In this document: positions 48,209 through 59,130 of the stretch, one piece after another
Layout of the letters: every line of letters starts with the position of its first letter
Numbering within the stretch: the first letter of the stretch is position 1
Assembly (NCBI RefSeq): GCF_029407905.1
Contig: NC_073637.1
Location: forward strand, 53,754,501-53,818,500
Length of the DNA stretch: 64,000 nucleotides
Source of the DNA: Bubalus kerabau
Lineage: Eukaryota > Chordata > Mammalia > Artiodactyla > Bovidae
Direction of reading: 5' to 3'
Made by a program: the position numbers and the translations under genes
Notes under the pieces: model-generated
Told to the model about the DNA's origin: nothing
What the model saw: the letters and a program-made list of their open reading frames with translations, nothing else
The model's database searches: none

Positions 48209-50160
48209 CATGGCATCCGGTCCCATCACTTCATGGGAAATAGATGGGGAAACAGTGGAAACAGTGGCAGACTTTATTTTTGGGGGCTCCAAAATCACTG
48301 CAGATGGTGATTGCAGCCATGAAATTAAAAGATGCTTACTCCTTGGAAGAAAAGTTATGAGCAACCTAGATAGCATATTAAAAAGCAGAGATATTACTTT
48401 GCCAACAAAGGTCCATCTAGTCACAGCTTCTCGCTTTTCGCTTCTCTTCTTTTCACAGCTATTTGTAAGGCCTCCCCAGACAGCCATTTTGCTTTTTTGC
48501 ATTTCTTTTCTATGGGAATGGTCTTGATCCCTGTCTCCTGTACAATGTCACGAACCTCATTCCATAGTTCATCAGGAACTCTATCTATCAGATCTAGGCC
48601 CTTAAATCTATTTCTTACTTCCACTGTATAATCATAAGGGATTTGATTTAGGTCATACCTGAATGGTCTAGTGGTTTTCCCCATCACTACGAACAAAGCT
48701 AGTGGAGGTGATGGAATTCCAGTTGAACTAGTCCAAATCCTGAAAGATGATGCTGTGAAAGTGCCGCACTCAATATGCTGGCAAATTTGGAAAACTCAGC
48801 AGTGGCCACAGGACTGGAAAAGGTCAGTTTTCATTCCAATCCCAAAGAAAGGCAATGCCAAAGAATGCTCAAACTACCACACAATTGCACTCATCTCACA
48901 TGCTAGTAAAGTAATGCTCAAAATTCTCCAAGCCAGGCTTCAGCAATATGTGAACCGTGAACTTCCTGATGTTCAAGCTGGTTTTAGAAAAGGCAGAGGA
49001 ACCAGAAATCAAATTGCCAACATCACTGGATCATAGAAAAAGCAAGAGAGTTCCAGAAAAGCATCTATTTCTGCTTTATTGACTATGCCAAAGCCTTTGA
49101 CTGTGTGGATCACAATAAACTGTGGAAAATTCTGAAAGAGATGGGAATACCAGAACACCTGATCTGCCTCTTGAGAAATTTGTATGCAGGTCAGGAAGCA
49201 ACAGTTAGAACTGGACATGAAAAAACAGACTGGTTCCAAATAGGAAAAGGAGTTCGTCAAGGCTATATATTGTCACCCTGTTTATTTAACTTATATGCAG
49301 CGTACATCATGAGAAATGCTGGACTGGAAGAAACACAAGCTGGAATCAAGATTTCCGGGAGAAATATCAATAACCTCAGATATGCAGATGACACCACCCT
49401 TATGGCAGAATGTTAAGAGGAACTAAAAAGCCTCTTGAGGAAAGTGAAAGTGGAGAGTGAAAAAGTTGGCTTAAAGCTCAACATTCAGAAAACGAAGATC
49501 ATGGCATCTGGTCCCACCACTTCATGGGAAATAGATGGGAAACAGTGGAAACAGTGTCAGACTTTAGTTTTCTGGGCTCAAAAATCACTACAGATGGTGA
49601 TTGCAGCCATGAAATTAAAAGACGCTTACTACTTGGAAGGAACGTTATGACCAACCTAGATAGCACATTCAAAAGCAGAGAAATTACTTTGCCAACAAAG
49701 GTTCGTCTAGTCAAGGCTATGGTTTTTCCTGTGGTCATGTATGGATGTGAGAGTTGGACTATGAAGAAGGCTGAGCACCGAAGAATTCATGCTTTTGAAC
49801 TGTGGTGTTGGAGAAGACTCTTGAGAGTCCCTTGGACTGCAAGGAGATCCAACCAGTCCATTCTAAAGGAGATAAGCCCTGGGATTTCTTTGGAAGGAAT
49901 GATGCTAAAGCTGAAACTCCAGTACTTTGGCCACCTTATGGGAAGAGTTGACTCATTGGAAAAGACTCTGATGCTGGGAGGGATTGAGGGCAGGAAGAGA
50001 AGGGGACGACAGAGGATGAGATGGCTGGATGGCATCACTGACTCGATGGATGTGAGTCTCAGTGAACTCCAGGAGTTGGTGATGGACAGGGAGGCCTGGC
50101 GTGCTGTGATTCATGGTGTTGCAAAGAGTTGGACACGACTGAGTGACTGATCTGATCTGA
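48209..50160 (+). mobile_element. Rearranged BovB LINE with inverted internal block
   Basis: Three parts. 48209-48421 is sense BovB late ORF (MASGPITSWEIDGETVETVA). 48422-48684 is antisense BovB from before the RT (minus strand reads EVRNRFKGLDLIDRVPDELW...LSGEALQIAVKRREAK). 48685-50160 is sense BovB from NKASGGDGIPVEL through the RT to the terminal CTGATCTGATCTGA. The late-ORF stretch is therefore present twice (48209 and again near 49500). Confidence 0.92.
48685..50150 (+). pseudogene. BovB reverse transcriptase, broken by three lesions
   Basis: Sense BovB coding sequence with RT motifs in order: IPIPKKGNAKECSNY, DVQAGFRKGRGTR, IDYAKAFDCVDH, GVRQGYILSPCLFN and catalytic RYADDTTL at about 49378-49401. 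Relative to the other copies it has a one-base loss near 49024 that shifts the frame after NQIANI, a stop codon just after MAE at about 49414, and a one-base loss near 49540. The last frame (49524-50150, 208 codons) is open to the natural end RTRLSD-like (SWTRLSD). A dead copy of a mobile element, not a host gene. Confidence 0.9.
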
Positions 50161-51243
50161 TTTGTAAAAAAAAAAAAAGCTAACCATCATCTATGCCTTT
50201 AGTGAGTCATAATCATTTAGCTGCTGAATAATCTGCCTTGATGTTGATGGCTGTAGCAATTTCTTAAAATACAACACTATTGAAATTTGCCACATTCATT
50301 GATTCTTCCTTTCACCAGTGATTTCTCTGTAGTAGGCAAGGTTTGATAGCATTTTATCCATAGTACTTTTCAAAATTGACTTAATTTTCTCAAATACTAC
50401 TACTGCTTTATCAAATAAGTTTTTATACTCTAAATTCTTTGTTTTAATTTCAACAATTTTCAGAGAATTTTCACCAAGAAGGGATTCCATCATGTTCTTT
50501 GCTCATCTATAAGAAGCAACTCCTTATCATAAAGTTTTACCATGAAACTGTAGCATTTCAGTTCCATCTTCAGGTTCAATTTCTAGTTACAGTTCTCCTG
50601 GTGTTTTTATCGCATCTGCAATGACATCCTCCACTGAAGTTTGAACCCTTCACAGTCCTCCATGAGGGTTGGAATAAATTTCTTCCAAACTTCTATTAAT
50701 GTTGATATTTCGCTCTTCCCATGAATCACAAATGTTCTTAAAGATATCTAGAATGGTGAATCCTTTACAGAAAGGTTTTAATTTACTTTACCCAGATCTA
50801 TCAGAGGATTTACTTGACCCAGATCTATTCAGAGGAATCACCATCTATGTCCGATATGGCCTTTTAAAATTTTTTTCTTAAATAATAAGACTTGAAAATC
50901 AAAATTACTCCTTTATATATGGGCAGCAAAATGGCTGTTGTTTTAGCAGACATGACAACATTAATATTGTTTTATAGTTTCATCAGAGCTCTTGAGTGAC
51001 CAGCTGCACTCTCAATAAACAATAGTATTTTAAAATATATCTTTTTCTTTCCTGAATAGTAAATCTTAACAGTGGGCTGACAATATTCAGTAAACTGTAT
51101 TGTAAACGGGTGTGCTATTTCCAGGCTTTACTGTTCCATTTATAGAGCACAAGCAAAATAGATTTAGCATAATTATTAAGAATTCTAGGATTTTCAGAAC
51201 AGTAAATCAGTATTGGCTTCAAATCAGCTACCTATACCCTTAA

Positions 51244-51368
51244 CATCAAGAATGAAATGGCAGTACACTCCAGTATTCTTGCCTGGAGAATCCTCTGGAC
51301 AGAGGAGCCTGGCAGGCTATAGTCCATGGGGTCACAAAGAGTTGGACATGACTGAGCAACTAAACAGC
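51244..51368 (+). mobile_element. Bov-A SINE inside Tigger1
   Basis: Sense Bov-A unit. Bounded by ATACCCTTAA at 51234-51243 and 51369-51378. Confidence 0.94.
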
Positions 51369-51467
51369 ATACCCTTAATGAGCGAGTCAGTTTGCACGTT
51401 GAAGCCAGGCATTGACTTCTCCTCTCTAGCTATGAAAATCCTAGATAGTGTCTTCTTCCAACACAGG

Positions 51468-51664
51468 CTTCCCTTGTGGCTCAGCTGGTAAAGAATCCAC
51501 CTGCAATGCAGGAGACCTGGATTCAATCCCTGGGTTGGGAAGATCCCCTAGAGAAGGGAAAGGCTATCCACTCCAGTATTCTGGCCTGGAGAATTCCACG
51601 GACTGTATATAACCCATGGGGTCACAAAAAGTCAGACACGACTGAGCAACTTTCACTTCACTCC
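51468..51664 (+). mobile_element. Bov-tA SINE inside Tigger1
   Basis: Sense full-length copy with GCTTCCCTTGTGGCTCAGC head. Bounded by TCTTCCAACACAGG at 51454-51467 and 51665-51678. Confidence 0.95.
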
Positions 51665-52134
51665 TCTTCCAACACAGGCAACTGTTTTGTCTACACTGAA
51701 AATCTATTGTTTACTGTGTCACCTTCATTAATTGTATTAGCAAGATCTTCTGGATAACTTGCTGTGGCTTCTGCTGTTTACCTTGTACTTTTATATTATG
51801 GAGATGGCTCTTTTTCCTTAAACCTTATGAACCAACCTCTGCTAGCTTCAAACTTTTCTTTGCAGTTTACTCACTTCTCTGAACCTTCATGAGACTTGAT
51901 GAGAGTTTAGGGCCTTATTCTGAATTAGACTTTGGTTTTGAGAATGTTGTGACTGGTTTGAACTTCTATTCATGCCACTAAAAGTTGCTCCATATCAGTA
52001 ATAAAGCTGTTTCACTTTCTTATCATTTATGTGTACATTAGACTAGCATTTTTAATCTCCTTCAAAAACAGCTTCTTTACAACTAGCAACTGATGCAAGA
52101 GGCCTAACTTTTGGCCTGTCTTGACTCGAGACAT

Positions 52135-52401
52135 TCATTTCTCACTAACCTTAATAATTTCCAGTTTTTGATTTAAAGTGAGGTATGTGGGACTCCTCTT
52201 TATATTTGGACACTTATAAGCCATTGTTGTGTCACTAGTTGGCCTAATTTCAATAATATTGTCTCTCAGGGAATACGGAGGCTCAAAGAGAAAGACAGAG
52301 ATGCGGAAGAGCCTGTAAATTGAGCAATCAGAATACATTTGATGTTTATCATTTAAGTTTAGAGTTTTAAGTGGGTATGGTTTGTAGCTACCCAGAACCA
52401 T
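52135..52401 (-). pseudogene. Tigger1 transposase, N-terminal remnant
   Basis: Minus-strand open frame of 88 codons. Its last third reads AYKCPNIKRSPTYLTLNQKL then EIIKVSEK, the start of the Tigger/pogo transposase helix-turn-helix DNA-binding region. The first two thirds read through the 5' UTR of the element. Downstream coding is broken; a recognisable piece FIAREEKSMPGF lies on the minus strand near 51400-51440. A DDE catalytic domain cannot be assembled from open sequence here. Confidence 0.85.
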
Positions 52402-52651
52402 TACAAAGTAACATCAAAAGTCACTGAGCACAGATAACCATAACAAATGTAAGAGTAATAAAAACATTTGAAATATTGTGATAAATATCAAAACATGACA
52501 TAAAGACATAAAGTATACAATAGCTGTTTTAAAGGAAATGATAATGATAGGCTTGCTTAACAGTTTTGCCACAGAACTTCAGTTGGTAAAGTATAAAATA
52601 TCTGCCAATCACAATAAAGCAAAGTGCAATAAGGGGAGGTTTTTTTGTAGT

Positions 52652-52706
52652 TGGGCTTCCCTGGTGGCTCAGATGGTAAAGAGTCCACCTGCAATGCAGG
52701 AGATTC
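52652..52706 (+). mobile_element. Bov-tA head only, between Tigger1 and L1
   Basis: Only the tRNA-derived head (GGGCTTCCCTGGTGGCTCAG to CTGCAATGCAGGAG) survives; the Bov-A body is absent and L1 sequence follows at once. Confidence 0.85.
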
Positions 52707-53604
52707 AATAAATGGTGCTTGTAAAGTTGGATAGCCACGTGCAGAAAGAATGAAATCTGATTCTTACTTGTACTGTATACAACAGTTAAATCAGAATGGA
52801 TCAAAAATCTAAATTTAAGCGCTTAAAGTATAAAATTCATAGAAGAAAAAAGAAAAAAATAACATGATATGGGATTTTGCAGTTGCTTCTTAAATATGGC
52901 ACAAAAGCACAAGCTACAGCAACAAAAAATAAAGTGGACTTCATTACATTAAAATTTTTGAGGCATCAAAGCACACTATCATAAGAATGGAAAGATAATT
53001 CACACAATGGGAGGAAATATTTGCAAACAATATAGCTGATATAGGCAATTAATATCTAGAATATGTAAAGAGCTCTTAACAATTCAGCAACAATATAACA
53101 AATGACTTAATTTTAAAAGAGGTAAAAGATAAAAAAATAAGTTATAGAGGATAAAGGACTCAAATAGACAGTTACCCAAAACATATACAAATGGCTAATA
53201 AATACATGTAAAGTTGTTCAACATCATTAATTAGAGAGATTAAATTAAATCCACAGTAAGCTACAACTTTATACCTACTAGAATGGATATAATAAAAACA
53301 AAACAAAAAACAGTGAGGTATATAGAGAAGTTGGAACACTTGTGAATTCCTGGTAGAAATTTTGAATGTTCAAAAGTTCTGGAAAACAGCTTGATAGTTC
53401 TTCAAAATGCTAAATTTATGACCCAGTAATTTCACCCCTAGGCATATATACAATAATTGAAAACAGAGATTCAAATAGGTACTTTTACACAAATCTACAT
53501 AATAACAATACTCATCATAGGTTAAAGATGGAAGCACGCCAAGTGTCCCATCAATTGAATAATGGTTAAACCAAATTAGGTATAAATGTACAATGGACTT
53601 TATT

Positions 53605-54364
53605 TCCTGTGACAGTGACAGTCTTTATTTTCTTGGGTTTCAAAATCATTGCTGATGGTGACTACAGCCATGAAATTAAAAGATGCTTCTCCTTGGAAGA
53701 AAAGTTATGACAAACCTAGACAGCGTAATGAAAAGAAGAGATGTTACTTTGCTGGCAAAGGTCTGTATAGTCAAAGCGATGGTTTTTCCAATAGTCATGT
53801 ACAGATGTGAGAGTTGGACCATAAAGAAGGTTGTGCACTGAAGAACTGATGTTTTCGAACTGTAGTATTGGGCTTCCCTTGTGGCTCAGTTTGATCCGTG
53901 GGTTGGGAAGATCCCCTGGAGAAGGGAAAGGCTACCCACTCCAGTTTTCTGGCCTGGAGAATTCCAGGACTGTATAGTCCATGGGGTTGCAAAAAGTCGG
54001 ACACGACTGAGCAACTTTCACTTTCACATGCAAGTCCCTTGGACTGTAGGGAGTATGAACGAGTCAATCCTAAAGGAAATCAATCTGAAATATTCATTGC
54101 AAGGACTGATGATGAAGCTGAAGCTCCAACACTTTGGCCACCTGATGTGAAGATCTGACTCATTAGAAAAGATCCTGATGCTGGGAAAGACTGGAGGCAG
54201 GGGTAGAAGGGGATGACAGGGACAAGATGGTTGGATGGAATCACTGACTCAATGGACATAAGTTTGAGCAAGTTCTAGGAGATGGTGAAAGACAGGGAAG
54301 CCTGGCATGCTGCAGTATATGGGTTCACAAAGAGTCAGACACAACTGAATGACTGAACAACAAA
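53605..54364 (+). mobile_element. BovB LINE inside the old L1
   Basis: Sense 3' 0.6 kb of BovB (starting in the TVSDFIF region) plus a SINE. A likely duplication AAATGTAC is at 53584-53591 and 54365-54372. Confidence 0.9.
53870..54027 (+). mobile_element. Bov-tA SINE inside the BovB
   Basis: Head GGGCTTCCCTTGTGGCTCAG then a jump of about 40 bp to TTTGATCCGTGGGTTGGG, and the Bov-A end TTTCACTTTCAC. It interrupts the BovB late ORF. Confidence 0.9.
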
Positions 54365-54700
54365 CAAATGTACTGTTATTCAACCATAAAAGGAATGAAG
54401 TTCTGATACACACTCTACAATGCAGATGAACCTTGAAGACTTTGCTTAGTGAAGTAAATCAGACACAAAAGGGCAAATATTGTGTTATTCCACTTACATA
54501 AAATATCTGGAATATGCAAATTTGTAGGGTTAAAAAGCATATTGGAAGTTACCAGGATAAGGGGGAAAAGGGAAAACGGGGAGTTATTGGTTAATGGTAA
54601 CAGGTTTTGGTTTTTTATGATGGAAAACTTTCAGAAAAAGACAGTACCAATGGTTCAGAAAACCTGAAACAAAAAAAAAAATGGCAAACATAAAAAGATA

Positions 54701-55137
54701 ATTTGATTACTAATGAAGAAAATGCAAAAAAAAACTTCACTTTTTATACCCTCTAGATTTGTAGAACTAATGGAATATAATGTACACAAGTTGTGGACAT
54801 TAAAAGTGATAAGATAGTTTTCAAACCATATGGCATGATATTTTGAAATTTAATTTTGACTGTTATTACTAAGAAATTATACTCATAAGTACACACTTAA
54901 TATAGAAATATACTTGTAGAGCCAGAAAATAACCATGTTGCTTATTATAGCAAAAGCAATGGGAACAACTTAATCTCTATTAATAGAAAATTATTAATTG
55001 AGAGTACTTATATTTAACTCAATGTAGAATAGGCAAACCTTTCCTTTTAAATCATAGCCATTTAAAATTGTGTTTTTATATATTCTGTATTAAACATGAC
55101 CAAAACAAATGTTTTAATTATTATTTTTTTTTCATAG
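54701..55137. other. AT-rich intron without recognised features
   Basis: No exon or named repeat recognised. Confidence 0.4.
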
Positions 55138-55247
55138 CTTTTCTTCCAAGGAGCAAGTGTCTTTTTTTTTTTTTTTTTAACTTTACAATATTGTATTGGT
55201 TTTCCCATACATCAACAATGCATCCACCACGGGTGTACATGTGTTTT
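55138..55247 (-). mobile_element. BovB scrap joined to an L1 3' end scrap
   Basis: The first 25 bp (CTTCCAAGGAGCAAGTGTC) match a BovB internal segment; after a long T-run, 55175-55247 matches the reverse L1 3' end (TTGTATTGGTTTTCCCATAC, GGGTGTACATGTG). Two unrelated fragments fused. Confidence 0.75.
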
Positions 55248-56210
55248 AATTAATGCTAATAAAAATAATTTTAAAACATCAAGAAATAGACATAATAAAA
55301 AGTTGGGATTTTTGTTAAAAAGGTAAAAATAGGATATGGAATCTCTCATATTTTAAATAATTTAAAAAATTAAGGCCTTTTTCATTTTTCTCTAGTACTA
55401 TTGTAGCCTCAACTCTTCTGAAATTTTATTATGAATTACTTTTTGCTCTAAGCGTAGGTATTTATAGGACAGTATTTATGTAATTTCTTCTGTACAGGTT
55501 TTTAATTAAATTATTCTCTAAAATGTTATATTGGGTTCTGAATTTAAGAATTGCAATTTAAATAAATATGAACTTTTACATAAATATATAAACAATAAAA
55601 AATCACATGATTATATTTTGATAAGAACTAATATTAAATTACTTATCATGATATAATATGTCTCCCAAAGAATTGTGCTCCCAATTTTGCTGGCAAAATA
55701 TAATATAAATGAGGGATTCTATTACCAAAGAATACACAAAAATAATCCTGATGCCTTTAAATTTAGTGATCTAGGTTCAAATTTAGTTCTAACATTTTTT
55801 AAGCTTTGCTATCTAGTGGCAATTTTATACTCTATGCTTTTCCATACTAGCTTATTTTTATTTACAGTAAAGCACTCTCCACCTACATGTGCTTTTTATA
55901 AAACCTTCTCAAGTTAAATTTACATTCAAATTCCTCAATAAGAAGGTTCTATAAACAGAAACTATGTTATGTCATTGAAAAATTATTATAGAAGATATGA
56001 TACTATAAATAAAAATTATAATGATTGAACATTATAAATATTTTCATATGATTTCCTGTCATAGTATGAAATTCTTATATAGATAGCTATGGACATATAG
56101 ATACATAATATGTCTGCAGGGCATTTTAATGTTTTTCTGCCTTTGTTCTCTTGTTTGCTTTTAATATATAATGAGATATATTTGAGATACTTGTTTCTGT
56201 TCATTGGTAG
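55248..56210. other. Intron end before the second CSMD3 exon
   Basis: Very AT-rich; no repeat recognised. Ends in a TTGTTTCTGTTCATTGGTAG acceptor. Confidence 0.5.
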
Positions 56211-56314
56211 GTTATCCAGATAAATTTTGAAGAATTCGACCTGGAAATTGGCTATGATACCTTGACAATTGGTGATGGGGGTGAAGTTGGAGACCCAAGG
56301 ACAGTGCTCCAAGT
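56211..56314 (+). CDS. CSMD3: CSMD3 internal exon: middle part of the same CUB domain
   Basis: Coding exon of 104 bp, 34 codons plus two bases of a split codon. The AG acceptor is at 56209-56210 and the GTAAGT donor starts at 56315. It begins in phase 0, matching the exon that ends at 16876, and leaves in phase 2. The peptide starts VIQINFEEFDLE and continues GYDTLTIGDGG, the typical CUB core. Acidic residues in FEEF, YDTL and GDGG sit where calcium-binding CUB domains place their ligands; actual calcium binding is inferred. Joined to the upstream exon it forms a continuous CUB domain that still lacks its final third, which should be in the next exon. I did not find that exon before the window ends. 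CSMD3 is preferred over CSMD1 because CSMD1, as I recall it, reads FEEFELERGYDTLTVGD here. Confidence 0.85.
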
Positions 56315-56861
56315 GTAAGTTCTCAATGCTTCTTTCTTGATTTAGTCTGTAAGTTTCTTGTGAAATTTTACCTTTTTTTTTTCATTGATTCTTCTCACTA
56401 CCTCCAATAGAAGGAGCATAGTATATTATTTATTGTCATCAATCTGCATATAGTATATTTATTAATCCTTTTAATAAGGCTTAATATACTTGATCCACAC
56501 ACAGTTACTTAGAATCCATTTCCAGAAGGGGGCCTAGGGTGAAATTACAGACAGGCTGATTGGCCTTATTTTGGAAAATACTTTTACCCTCACAGAGTAA
56601 TAGAATAGAGTGGGGGGGGGGGCGGAATATGAAATTGCCCAGAAAGAGTACTACTAGTACTGAAAACTGGTGGGTGTTGCAGTTTAATCATACCTGGTCA
56701 TAATCAGTTTCTGTGAGAATTAATCAGTGGTTTGACATGAAGTAGTAGTAGTAGAGCAGTGAATAGCTCTCAGAGTTAAGCTAATATACTACAAAGGTTC
56801 TTAATGTGAAGAAAAAAAGGATGAATTTATATTAAGTAAAGGGAAATGTTAGGAACTTATG
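56315..56861. other. Intron after the second exon
   Basis: Starts GTAAGT. A G-run lies at 56612-56621. No next exon recognised. Confidence 0.45.
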
Positions 56862-57415
56862 GTTCAGTTGCTAAGTTGTGTCTTGACTCTTTGTGACCCC
56901 ATGGGCTGCAGCACGCCAAGCCTGCCTGTCCCTCAACCATTTCCCGGAGTTTGCCCAAGTTCATGTCCATTGAATCAGTGATGCTATCCAACCATCTCAT
57001 TCTCTGCTCCCCTCCTCCTTTTGCCTTCAGTCTTTCCCAGCATCAGGGTCTTTTCTAATGAGTCAGCTGTTCACATCATGTGGCCAAAGTATTGGAGCTT
57101 CAGCTTTAGCATCAATCCTTCCAATGAATATTCAGGGTTGATTTCCTTTAGAATTTACTGATTTGATCTCCCTGCAGTCAAAGGGACTCCCAAGTCTTCT
57201 CCAGCACCACAATTCGAAAGCATCAATTCTTCTGCACTCAGCCTTTTTATGGTCCAACTCTCACATCTGTACAGATTACTGGAAAGATCATAGCTTTGAC
57301 TATATGGATCTTTGTCAGCAAAGTGAAATCTTTGATTTTTAAAATGCTGCTAAGTTTGTCATAGCTTTCCTTTCATGAAGCACAGCATCTTCTGATTTCA
57401 TGGCCTGAAGTCATG
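56862..57415 (-). mobile_element. Older BovB LINE copy, antisense
   Basis: 3' 0.55 kb of BovB, diverged. Begins GTTCAGTTGCTAAGTTGTG and stops near the segment CATCTTCTGATTTCATGG. Confidence 0.9.
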
Positions 57416-58782
57416 GAAATAGTATATACTGTGTTTTTTCACTCTGTGTTTTAGGAACTTGTCTGTTGCCTAATCCTTGGCTATCCATTCCAATAATCTA
57501 TCTCGGATAGGGGCAAGAAAAAATTTTAAGGGCTAGTGTATTGTTTTCATGTGATAAATCTCAAAAGGTTATGATATGCTTTTTCTCAGTATCCCTTTCA
57601 TAGCTGTTGATTTGCAGTTCAGGCTTTATCAATGTGGTGTTTCTCAAAAATGGGGTGTTTTGCAAATCACAATTACTTGATGCACTCTATAAAACATAAA
57701 TTTCTGAACCCCTCCCACTGTGTCTGTTAACATCTGCTTTATATATGTAGGTGTTCTTCTGATAGGTATATCTAAATTAGTCCCTTAGTGAGAGTGAGGG
57801 AGACCTAAGAGACAGAAAGATAATATATTACATTTAAATAACCAGAAGACTATGAGATGAGTGCACACACATGCACACACAAACACACATTTTTAGATGT
57901 AGACCTCAAAATTATATATATAATGTTTTTGTAAATCTCAAAACAATAAAGGGCAATGGTCTTTACTATAATTTTAGGTACTAAGAGGAAAATACTTAAT
58001 ATTTTAAATAAGCCATACATTTTCTAAAAGAAAAAGAACTCTGTTAATTGAAAGAACTTCTTTGTAAACATGTCACAGTCCATAGTTTTCTGCATTCCTT
58101 CTTTTTTTGAGAATTTTGAGCCCATGCTCATTTTACCTTAGTTGCTTCAAAGAAAATCTTCTAAGTATTTTGTTAGTGGATTTGCTGATTTTTTTTTATT
58201 CTTATGAAGTATAGATGTTGTCTCTATTTCCTTTTATTTTGGAAGATAACATGAATATATTTTTAAGTAATTTTAAAAACCCTGTGTTGTATGAATCAGA
58301 CCAAGTAGCAGATCAGAAATATAATTTTAAAAATTGGTTCATAATTGATTTTTAGAGTGATCCAAAAGTTAGCTAGACAACATAAGACCAGATAAAGAAC
58401 AAATATGTTGATGAGAAGAAGTCTTACAACCCCTGTGAATTCAAGTGGAATTAGTTGTATCTTACAGACTGAGTATCTGCTACTGGCAGAACGAATGAAG
58501 AAAAAGTTACATTTTCCCTCTTCTCATGTTCCTGTTATCATATTGTCGCTAATTTGCATAGGAGTTCTACTTCTTCACTTATAATTCTTTCACTCTGAGA
58601 AATTATCTTAATTTTGAAAAGTCTGTGTGATTATTTTTATATTTGTCTGTAACCACAGATATGTTTCTTAAACATGTTTTTCTTCCTCAGAGCAAAATTA
58701 CATATTTCTGAAAATATAACTCTTTTTTCCTTGGGTAAAGATGACTGCAGCAGAACTTAGATAGCACCTACCTCCTGTGTAC
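57416..58782. other. Intron without recognised features
   Basis: AT-rich; short CA patch near 57864-57890. No exon continuing the CUB domain seen. Confidence 0.45.
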
Positions 58783-58984
58783 ATGTGTGCTCAGTCGTGT
58801 CTGACTCTTTGTAACCCCATGGACTATATCCTGCCAGGATCCTCTGTCCATGGAATTCTCCAGGAGAGAATATTTGAGTGAGCTGCCATTTCCTCCTCCA
58901 GGGGATCTTCCTGACTCAGGGACCGAATTTCCATCTCCTGCGTTGACATATGGATTCTTTACTGCTGAGCCACCTAAGAGGCCC
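58783..58984 (-). mobile_element. Bov-tA SINE
   Basis: Reverse copy from CTCAGTCGTGTCTGACTC to GAGCCACCTAAGAGGCCCC. Duplication unclear. Confidence 0.92.
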
Positions 58985-59130
58985 CAACTAACTCCTAAAA
59001 GTGTTCAGATAAAAATCCTTTGAGTAGCTAACAGAGATTTTACAAAATTGAAATTGGATCAAAATTCCTTTGAACTTCAAGACTCTGTGATAAGAGAACC
59101 TAATAGAATTGTATCCACTCAAACTGTTGC

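Larger units (their letters stand above)
50179..52645 (-). mobile_element. Tigger1 DNA transposon fossil
   Basis: About 2.5 kb in reverse orientation (less once its two SINEs are removed), recognised from the Tigger1 transposase and UTR text. It starts within the transposase C-terminus (CCTTTAGTGAGTCATAATC) and ends near the terminal repeat (ACAATAAAGCAAAGTGCAAT). The left terminal end is absent and the left border is the BovB at 48209-50160. Two Bov SINEs interrupt it at 51244 and 51468. Tigger elements are pogo-superfamily cut-and-paste transposons, long extinct in mammals. Confidence 0.9.
52707..54700 (+). mobile_element. Ancient L1 LINE, split by BovB
   Basis: Degraded sense L1 ORF2 C-terminus and later sequence: ATTCAATAAATGGTGCTTG, GAAAATATTTGCAAACAATA-like, ATGACCCAGTAATTTCACCC, and after the BovB ATTCAACCATAAAAGGAATG. 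Breaks everywhere; far older than the L1 at 31394. Confidence 0.8.
16877..56210 (+). other. CSMD3: 39.3-kb intron inside one CUB domain
   Basis: The intron runs from GTAAGTG at 16877 to the AG at 56209-56210, which is 39,334 bp. It is phase 0 and interrupts the CUB domain between the NTNK and VIQI residues. It is filled mainly with BovB, L1, SINE, LTR and Tigger1 sequence. I see no further exon inside it that continues either flanking reading frame. CSMD genes are known for very large introns. Confidence 0.8.
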
